Positions 42,375 through 48,338 of a stretch of 48,338 nt of DNA are shown here, one piece after another. A model generated the notes under the pieces. The model was not told the DNA's origin. It saw only the letters and a list, made by a program, of their open reading frames with translations, and did no database searches. Origin of the DNA: Mesorhizobium silamurunense (lineage in GTDB: Bacteria; Pseudomonadota; Alphaproteobacteria; Rhizobiales; Rhizobiaceae); contig NZ_JHQR01000192.1 in assembly GCF_014843825.1 (NCBI RefSeq), forward strand, positions 1 through 48,338, written 5' to 3'. Position numbers and translations under genes: made by a program. Every line of letters begins with the position of its first letter. Position 1 is the first letter of the stretch.

Positions 42375-44747
42375 ATGCTGAACACGATCTACCCTCCCGT
42401 CCGCGGTGGACCGCCGCAGGCGAGCCGCATCGTCCGCCCCGCAGGATTGACCTTGCCGGCCGGCACCGAGCGCTACATCGTTGGCGGCGCCGGAGCGATG
42501 TTGATCGACATTGCGGCAGGCGACAGCATCACCGTAACGAATGATGAGGGCGGCCAAAGCTGCGAGGTCGTCGTGGCCGACGCGTCGGGCAGCATTGACG
42601 CCCGCATCGTCGGCCATGGTCCGAACTCGGATGCTGCGGGTTTGAAGGCGCTGCTGACCAGTCAGGACGGCAGCCTGCAACGGCTGCGCAAGGCGCTGGA
42701 GATCCGTGGTATCGACCTCGCCGCGGCGGGCGGGGTGCGCTTCTTCGACGGGACAACGCCACCGAAGACCAAAGTCGAGCTGACCGTCCAGCGCGGCGGC
42801 TGGCTCGTCATCGCCGCGCCAGGAACCGACATGGCGCCGGACGACCAGAAGACTGCGACGCCGCTGACCGTCCTTGTGCGGCGCGCGACGGTGCGCTTGC
42901 GTGAGACCTCCCGGGATTTGCCAGATCCGCTTGCCGATCCGGTTCTCGATCTTCGCGTGCACTCGTCGACGGCAGAGGCCTATTTCGTCAAAGCCGGGGA
43001 CTACATTCAGATCATCGATGTCGACGGACGCCAATGCACCGATTTCCAGTGCTTCTCGGCGCGCAAATTGGACAATGGAAAGGAGCATGCGCTCGACGTC
43101 ACCGCCACGCGCAGCGCGATGGGGCATGCCTATCCGTTGCCCGGCCTGCATTCGAAGTACTATGATCAGGACTTCTTGCCGCTGGTCGAGGTCGTGCAGG
43201 ACACTTGCGGTCGCCACGACGCCTTCTCGCTGGCGTGCTATGCGAAATATTATGACGACATCGGCTATCCCGGCCACATCAACTGCACGGAAAACTTCAA
43301 CAAGGCGCTCGGCTCATACGGCGTCGGTCCGCGCGGCGGCTGGATGGCGGCCAACTTCTTCTTCAATACCGGGGTCGACGCGCATGGCGTCATGTATGCC
43401 GACGAGCCGTGGTCGCGGCCGGGCGACTACGTGCTCTTGCGGGCGCTGACCGACCTCGTCTGCGTCAACTCCGCCTGCCCTGACGACACGACGGCGGCCA
43501 ATGGCTGGAATCCGACCGACATCCATGTGCGCACCTATTCAGGAGCCGAGAAATTCCAACGCGCCGTGGCGATCCGCGCCACTCCCGATTCGGAGCCAAA
43601 GATGACCAAGGAAACTGGGTTTCACGACCGCCTGTCCAAGCTGACCCGCAACTTCGTGGAGTATCGCGGCTACTGGCTGGCCAACAGCTACGCAGAAGCC
43701 GGGCCGATCGACGAGTACTGGGCTTGCCGGCAGAAGTCGGTGCTGATGGACCTTTCCGCCCTGCGCAAGTTCGAGGTGACGGGACCGGACTCGGAAGCGC
43801 TGCTCCAGTACACGCTGACGCGCGACGTGAAGAAGCTGGCGGTCGGCCAGATCGTTTATACCGCCATGTGCTACGAGCATGGCGGAATGATTGACGACGG
43901 CACGTTGTTCCGTCTCGGTCAGGACAATTTCCGGTGGGTCGGCGGCGACGAGTATTCGGGCATATGGCTGCGCGAACAGGCGGAAAAGCTCGGCCTCAAC
44001 GTCTTGGTCCGCAGTTCCACCGACCAATTGCACAACATTGCCGTGCAAGGGCCGGAGAGCCGCGAGCTACTGAAGAAGGTAATCTGGACGCCGCCGCATC
44101 AGCCATCGATCGCCGAACTCGGCTGGTTCCGTTTCACCGTTGGCCGCATCGGTGATGACCAGGGCCTACCTGTCGTGCTGTCGCGTACCGGCTACACGGG
44201 CGAGTTGGGCTACGAGGTCTGGTGCCACCCCAAGCACGCGGGCGAGGTCTTCGACGCGATCTGGGCCGAGGGGCCGGCACACGGATTGACGCCCATGGGC
44301 CTGGCCGCCCTCGACATGGTTCGTATCGAGGCCGGATTGATCTTCGCCGGCTATGACTTCTCTGATCAGACCGATCCGTTCGAGGCGGGCATCGGCTTCA
44401 CCGTGCCGCTCAAGTCCAAGGCCGACGATTTCATCGGGCGCGACGCGCTGATCCGGCGCAAGGAGCATCCATCGCGCAAGATGGTCGGGCTTGACATCGA
44501 AGGAGCCGTCGCGGTCGGCCATGGCGACTGCATCCATCTCGGGCGCGCGCAGATCGGCGAGGTCACATCGTCAACGCGTTCGCCGATCCTCGGCAAGAAT
44601 ATTGCGTTGGCGCGCATCGACGTGGCCCATGCCGATGTCGGCACGCAGGTCGAGATCGGCAAGCTCGACGGCCACCAGAAGCGGCTGCCGGCCACGATCG
44701 TCCCGCTATCGCACTATGATCCCAAGAAAACCCGTCCGCAGTCCTGA
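42375..44747 (+). CDS. tdm: Trimethylamine N-oxide demethylase
   Basis: A 790-residue two-domain enzyme with the size and layout of Tdm. It converts TMAO to dimethylamine plus formaldehyde. The N-terminal half has the DUF1989 zinc-binding domain (AGDYIQIIDVDGRQCTDFQC, with further Cys in INCTENF and CVNSACPDD). The C-terminal half from about residue 415 is a GcvT-type folate-binding domain (MDLSALRKFEVTGPDS, SRTGYTGELGYEVWC) that can capture formaldehyde on tetrahydrofolate. GAGGAGGT precedes the ATG. The globin gene begins 5 bp after the stop. Confidence 0.95.
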   Translation: MLNTIYPPVRGGPPQASRIVRPAGLTLPAGTERYIVGGAGAMLIDIAAGDSITVTNDEGGQSCEVVVADASGSIDARIVGHGPNSDAAGLKALLTSQDGSLQRLRKALEIRGIDLAAAGGVRFFDGTTPPKTKVELTVQRGGWLVIAAPGTDMAPDDQKTATPLTVLVRRATVRLRETSRDLPDPLADPVLDLRVHSSTAEAYFVKAGDYIQIIDVDGRQCTDFQCFSARKLDNGKEHALDVTATRSAMGHAYPLPGLHSKYYDQDFLPLVEVVQDTCGRHDAFSLACYAKYYDDIGYPGHINCTENFNKALGSYGVGPRGGWMAANFFFNTGVDAHGVMYADEPWSRPGDYVLLRALTDLVCVNSACPDDTTAANGWNPTDIHVRTYSGAEKFQRAVAIRATPDSEPKMTKETGFHDRLSKLTRNFVEYRGYWLANSYAEAGPIDEYWACRQKSVLMDLSALRKFEVTGPDSEALLQYTLTRDVKKLAVGQIVYTAMCYEHGGMIDDGTLFRLGQDNFRWVGGDEYSGIWLREQAEKLGLNVLVRSSTDQLHNIAVQGPESRELLKKVIWTPPHQPSIAELGWFRFTVGRIGDDQGLPVVLSRTGYTGELGYEVWCHPKHAGEVFDAIWAEGPAHGLTPMGLAALDMVRIEAGLIFAGYDFSDQTDPFEAGIGFTVPLKSKADDFIGRDALIRRKEHPSRKMVGLDIEGAVAVGHGDCIHLGRAQIGEVTSSTRSPILGKNIALARIDVAHADVGTQVEIGKLDGHQKRLPATIVPLSHYDPKKTRPQS

Positions 44748-44752
44748 CGCAT

Positions 44753-45175
44753 ATGGAACCAATAGTAGCCAAGGAAACTCTTCTTGCGCAGATCGGCGGC
44801 GAAACGGTTTTGCGCGGTCTGGTCGACTGCTTCTACGACCTGATCGAGGCCGATCCTCGCGGAGAGCCGTTGCTGCGACTGCATTTTCGCGGACACGGCG
44901 TCGACCATGCCCGCGAGGAACAGTTCAACTTTCTGTGCGGCTTTCTCGGCGGGCGTCGTCACTATCTGGAAAAGCACGGGCACATGGACGTCCGTCTCAT
45001 GCACGCGCATGTGCCGATCTCGGCGGGCGACGCCGAGGACTGGCTGGCTCTCATGGATCGTGCCATCGCCGAAATGCGGCTTTCAGGCCCGCAGGTAGAC
45101 AAGATGCGCCAGGCATTCCGCCGTGTCGCACTGACGCTGGTCAACGATCTTGGGAAAGGGGTAGGAAGCGCTTGA
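44753..45175 (+). CDS. Truncated haemoglobin, group II-like
   Basis: A 140-residue 2-on-2 globin. The proximal His lies in RLMHAHVPI and a Trp follows in AEDWLALMDRAI, as in group II (HbO-type) proteins; FNFLCGFLGGRRHYLEKHGH is the typical E-F region. It begins 5 bp after tdm, so it is co-translated with it. Such globins bind O2, NO or peroxide, or pass electrons. Beside O2-using amine oxidation it may supply or buffer oxygen, or handle reactive species; there is no proof of a link to Tdm other than position. Confidence 0.88.
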   Translation: MEPIVAKETLLAQIGGETVLRGLVDCFYDLIEADPRGEPLLRLHFRGHGVDHAREEQFNFLCGFLGGRRHYLEKHGHMDVRLMHAHVPISAGDAEDWLALMDRAIAEMRLSGPQVDKMRQAFRRVALTLVNDLGKGVGSA

Positions 45176-45302
45176 CGACATCGAGGATCGTTAACAATCT
45201 TTATTGAAGTGAAAAAAACAAGCCTGGTAGGAAACAAAATAACCGGCAAAGGGAAGCCGGATCGCAGGAACACTCAACCTCAAACAATGGGATGAAAAAG
45301 CC

Positions 45303-47012
45303 ATGAGCGCTTTATCGGACACTTACGCGGAGGGAACCGCGGGGCAGTTGCATAGAAGCATTGACTGGCGAGGCGCCTTCTGGGTGGCAAGCGGCGTCCC
45401 CGCCCTCGTTCTGTTCTCGATCGGCGGCATTGCTGGAACGACTGGCAAGCTGGCCTTCCTGATCTGGACCGTGTCCATGATCATGGGTTTCCTGCAGTCG
45501 TTCACATACGCTGAAATCGCCGGTCTTTTTCCCAACAAATCTGGCGGCGCTTCGGTCTATGGCGCAACCGCCTGGCTGCGTTATTCGAAGTTCATCGCGC
45601 CATTGTCGGTGTGGTGCAACTGGTTCGCCTGGTCGCCGGTTCTGTCGCTCGGCTGTTCCATCGCCGCCGCCTACATCCTCAATGCGCTGGCGCCGATTCC
45701 GGTCTTCACAGAGACTTCTCCGCAGGTGGTCGCCTACATCGGGACGCACGCCGGCACGAGTGCGGCCGACGCTATCGCAGCGGTGACGGCCGCCGCAACG
45801 CCTGCTATCCGCAACTGGTCGCTCTTCAGCCACACGCTTGGGCCTGTCAGTTTCTCACTGAACGCGACCTTCTTCATCGGCGCGTTGCTGATGCTGATCA
45901 TCTTCGCCATCCAGCATCGCGGCATCCTGGGCACCGCCAGCGTGCAGAAGTATATCGGCCTGCTCGTCATCATCCCGATGCTGATCGTCGGCGTCGTGCC
46001 GATCTTCACCGGCCAGATCGACTGGGCGAATTTCTCGCCTCTGGTCCCGCTGGCCACCGCCTACGCGCCCGACCCAGGCTCATGGAACATCGCCGGATGG
46101 ACGCTGGCGCTCGGCGGCATGTTCATCGCGGCATGGTCGACTTATGGCTTCGAGACCGCCGTCTGCTACACGTCGGAGTTTAAGAACCCCGGCACCGACA
46201 CCTTCAAGGCGATCTTCTATTCTGGCCTGCTCTGCATGCTTTTGTTCATTCTGGTGCCCTTCACCTTCCAGGGCGTGCTTGGCCTCAACGGCATGCTGGC
46301 AACACCAATCGTGGATGGCTCGGGCGTCGCCGACGCGTTGGCCGGCATGGTCGGCGGCGGCAATCTGATCCACAGCCTGCTGGTGATGCTGATGATCCTG
46401 GCGCTGGTGCTCTGCATCATGACGGCAATGGCCGGCTCCTCACGCACGCTCTACCAGGGCTCCGTCGATGGCTGGCTGCCGCGCTATCTGAGCCACGTCA
46501 ACGAGCACGGCGCGCCTACCCGGGCGATGTGGACCGACCTTTGCTTCAACCTGATCGTGCTGGCCATCGCCTCGGCCGACGCGACCAGCTTCTTCTTCAT
46601 CCTCGCGGTGTCGAACTGCGGCTATATCATCTTCAACTTCCTCAACCTCAACGCCGGCTGGATCCACCGGATCGACAACGGCCATATCGAGCGGCCCTGG
46701 AAGGCGCCGACCTGGCTGCTGGGGATCGGGGCGATATTCGCCTATGTCAACGCCATCTTCATGGGTGCCGGTGCCAAGGTTTGGAATCCGATGGCGCTGT
46801 GGGCCGGCCTGATAACCGCGGCACTGATCCTCCCGGTATTCTGCTTCCGGCACTACATTCAAGACGGCGGCAAGTTCCCCGATCACATGCTGGACGATCT
46901 CGGCATGAAATCCACCGATCTCAGAGCCAAGAAGGCCGGACTCTTGCCCTACGCGACGCTGGTGGCTGGCGTGATCGTGGTGCTGATCGCCAACCGGATC
47001 TTCGTACTGTGA
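45303..47012 (+). CDS. APC-family permease, amine importer candidate
   Basis: A 569-residue transporter of the amino acid/polyamine superfamily with about 12-13 hydrophobic helices; a 36-residue polar leader comes first. Landmarks include GVPALVLFSIGGIAGTTGK in helix 1 and STYGFETAVCYTSEFKNPG in the helix 6 region. Longer loops between helices 3 and 4 set it apart from the permease at 24161. Located between the tdm-globin pair and folD, it most likely imports TMA, TMAO, a quaternary amine or a related amino compound. Substrate not readable. It is 127 bp after the globin gene and may have its own promoter. Confidence 0.88.
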   Translation: MSALSDTYAEGTAGQLHRSIDWRGAFWVASGVPALVLFSIGGIAGTTGKLAFLIWTVSMIMGFLQSFTYAEIAGLFPNKSGGASVYGATAWLRYSKFIAPLSVWCNWFAWSPVLSLGCSIAAAYILNALAPIPVFTETSPQVVAYIGTHAGTSAADAIAAVTAAATPAIRNWSLFSHTLGPVSFSLNATFFIGALLMLIIFAIQHRGILGTASVQKYIGLLVIIPMLIVGVVPIFTGQIDWANFSPLVPLATAYAPDPGSWNIAGWTLALGGMFIAAWSTYGFETAVCYTSEFKNPGTDTFKAIFYSGLLCMLLFILVPFTFQGVLGLNGMLATPIVDGSGVADALAGMVGGGNLIHSLLVMLMILALVLCIMTAMAGSSRTLYQGSVDGWLPRYLSHVNEHGAPTRAMWTDLCFNLIVLAIASADATSFFFILAVSNCGYIIFNFLNLNAGWIHRIDNGHIERPWKAPTWLLGIGAIFAYVNAIFMGAGAKVWNPMALWAGLITAALILPVFCFRHYIQDGGKFPDHMLDDLGMKSTDLRAKKAGLLPYATLVAGVIVVLIANRIFVL

Positions 47013-47313
47013 TCGGCGACAGCCTGACCATCTTTGAACCGGGAAACGTTCCCTCCTCCCGGCCGCGTTGAACCGCGGTTGCTTGGTCACCGCCTGCAAG
47101 GCCGGGCGGTGGCTTCTTTTTGGATCCGTGAAAGGCCTGGCGTAGCTGCCCGCCAACTGATTGAGCCAGACGAGGTCAAATCTTTTTCTTTATATGAATT
47201 TTTTTTTCCTGGTAGTTGACTTTTAGTCCAAATAATTGCAAGGTTTTGCAACTTGATTTTCGAAGTTCGACGGCAAAGCGACGCCGTATTCTTCTCAGGA
47301 GCGGAGAAAGGCA
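47013..47313. promoter_or_regulatory. AT-rich leader of folD
   Basis: A 301-bp gap, AT-rich from 47180. It holds a T-run with TTTTTTTTTCCTGG, a TTGACT (47216-47221) that could be a -35 box, an imperfect repeat TTGACT-TTT-AGTCCAA, and TTGCAA twice (4 bp apart) near 47237-47252. These look like promoter and operator elements for the folD-fhs genes. No ORF is supported here. Confidence 0.45.
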
Positions 47314-48213
47314 ATGGCTGAAGTGATCGACGGCAAGGCGGTTGCCGCCGATGTGATCGCAAAGGTCACAAGCGCGAGCAGCGACCTGGCTGCTTCCAAG
47401 AATGTAACGCCTGGTCTTGCGGTCATCATCGTCGGGGAGGATCCGGCAAGCCAGGTTTATGTGGCCGCGAAGTCGCGTACGGCGAAGGAATGCGGTTTCA
47501 ATTCGCTGCAACATACGTTGCCCGCCGATACCAGCGAAGCCTACCTTATCGATCTTATCGATATCTTGAATCGTGATCGTACGATCCATGGCATTCTGGT
47601 GCAGTTGCCACTTCCAAATCACATCGATGCGGGCAAGGTCATCCAGGCGATTGCGCCGGAGAAGGACGTCGACGGCTTCCACTTTGTCAATGTCGGCAAG
47701 CTTGGCACCGGTGAGCTCGAAACGGCTTTCGTACCCTGCACGCCTGCCGGCTCGATGCTGCTGATCGAGCGCGTGCATGGCAAGGATCTTTCCGGTCTCA
47801 ATGCAGTCGTCGTCGGCCGCTCTAACATCGTTGGCAAGCCGATGGCCAACCTTCTGCTTGCCGCGAACGCCACCGTCACCGTTGCCCATAGCCGGACGAA
47901 GAATCTGCCCGAGCTTTGTCGTGGCGCTGACATCCTCGTGGCGGCGGTGGGCCGGCCGGAAATGATCAGGGGTGAGTGGGTGAAGCCAGGCACCACTGTG
48001 ATCGACGTGGGCATCAACCGCATCGCCGCGCCGGAGAAGGGCAATGGCAAGAACCGCCTGGTAGGCGACGTCGCCTACGCAGAGGCGGCGGACCACGCCG
48101 GCGCGATAACACCCGTACCCGGCGGCGTAGGCCCGATGACGATCGCGTTGTTGATGGCCAACACGCTGACCTCAGCCTATCTCGCCAGCAACCTGCCGAG
48201 GCCTCAGTTCTAG
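47314..48213 (+). CDS. folD: Methylene-THF dehydrogenase/cyclohydrolase
   Basis: A 299-residue bifunctional enzyme that oxidises methylene-tetrahydrofolate to methenyl- and then formyl-tetrahydrofolate, NADP dependent, in the cytoplasm. Active-site Lys is in [39 protein letters not shown] and the ending [11 protein letters not shown] are all standard. GGAGCGGAG precedes the start. With fhs 46 bp downstream it forms the folate C1-oxidation pair that carries formaldehyde carbon from Tdm and Dmm to formate. A housekeeping folD copy probably exists elsewhere. Confidence 0.96.
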   Translation: MAEVIDGKAVAADVIAKVTSASSDLAASKNVTPGLAVIIVGEDPASQVYVAAKSRTAKECGFNSLQHTLPADTSEAYLIDLIDILNRDRTIHGILVQLPLPNHIDAGKVIQAIAPEKDVDGFHFVNVGKLGTGELETAFVPCTPAGSMLLIERVHGKDLSGLNAVVVGRSNIVGKPMANLLLAANATVTVAHSRTKNLPELCRGADILVAAVGRPEMIRGEWVKPGTTVIDVGINRIAAPEKGNGKNRLVGDVAYAEAADHAGAITPVPGGVGPMTIALLMANTLTSAYLASNLPRPQF

Positions 48214-48259
48214 CACCGCAGCATACATTCCCGACAACCCAATCTTCGAGGCAATACCC

Positions 48260-48338
48260 ATGGCCGAATTCAAGACCGATATTGAAATAGCTCGAGCAGC
48301 CAAGAAGAAACCGATCCAGGAGATCGGCGCCAAGATCG
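48260..48338 (+). CDS. fhs: Formate-tetrahydrofolate ligase (3' partial)
   Basis: The first 26 codons of a gene cut by the window edge. MAEFKTDIEIARAAKKKP then IQEIGAKI is the standard start of formate-tetrahydrofolate ligase, which makes formyl-tetrahydrofolate from formate with ATP or runs backward to give formate and ATP. In marine TMA-degraders this enzyme oxidises the methyl groups for energy. It follows folD by 46 bp in the same direction. Confidence 0.9.
   Translation, partial: MAEFKTDIEIARAAKKKPIQEIGAKI

Noticed and set aside
47180..47215. T-rich run as terminator of the permease gene
   Set aside because: No convincing GC stem stands directly before the T-run; it may belong to the folD promoter instead.
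1..48338. tRNA, rRNA, CRISPR array, riboswitch
   Set aside because: No cloverleaf, repeat-spacer pattern or known aptamer core was seen on reading both strands; without a covariance search, a small RNA could still be missed.

Overview
The window looks like chromosome or large-replicon DNA from a GC-rich alphaproteobacterium of the Rhizobiales, most likely a Phyllobacteriaceae member of the Mesorhizobium/Aminobacter type. The evidence is the high G+C, the long rhizobial palindromic repeat at 4226-4317, a LigC-type DNA ligase next to small rhizobial proteins, and a large methylated-amine gene set like that of facultative methylotrophs of this family. No rRNA, tRNA, CRISPR array, transposase or integrase was seen.

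Layout. (1) 1-4.2 kb: the 3' part of a histidine-ammonia-lyase-fold enzyme whose Ala-Ser-Gly cofactor triad is missing, then S-formylglutathione hydrolase and a trimethylamine/dimethylamine-dehydrogenase-family N-demethylase. (2) 4.5-15.4 kb: a catabolic block of unknown substrate. It has an ArgE-like deacylase; an apparent operon of FAD monooxygenase, RidA-like protein, DUF1028 protein, PuuC-like aldehyde dehydrogenase and LysR regulator; a GMC oxidoreductase; and a complete NMT1/Tau-type ABC importer. (3) 15.8-22.9 kb: a belt of eroded genes (efflux-pump tail, frameshifted acidic protein, twice-frameshifted KTSC protein, truncated PrpD, a chimeric ORF made from two unrelated enzymes, truncated permease and reductase) mixed with intact isochorismatase-like, DNA ligase, AlkB and DapA-family genes. 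(4) 23.1-26.5 kb: an operon of an APC permease with three small membrane proteins upstream and two hypothetical proteins downstream. (5) 27.1-31.3 kb: ppc-glyA, a serine-cycle pair, followed by a small orphan gene and a LuxR-type regulator with a degenerate receiver domain. (6) 33.5-48.3 kb: a methylated-amine island: dmmDABC (dimethylamine monooxygenase plus a folate-binding GcvT protein), a GntR regulator, a binding-protein-like sensor candidate, tmm, a GlxA/AraC regulator, tdm, a truncated haemoglobin, a second APC permease, folD and the first codons of fhs.

How the parts fit. Tmm would oxidise trimethylamine (TMA) to TMAO. Tdm would split TMAO to dimethylamine plus formaldehyde. DmmABC would give methylamine plus formaldehyde. 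The GcvT-type domains, FolD and Fhs would carry the C1 units on tetrahydrofolate to formate, and GlyA plus PEP carboxylase would feed the serine cycle. The methylamine step (N-methylglutamate pathway or methylamine dehydrogenase) is not in the window. The most interesting idea is that the cofactor-less lyase at the left edge is a trimethylamine-releasing betaine lyase of the ergothionase type, which would make this a source-to-sink system: a trimethylammonium compound gives TMA, and TMA gives C1 metabolism. That link is inference; the TMA-to-C1 part is well supported by sequence.
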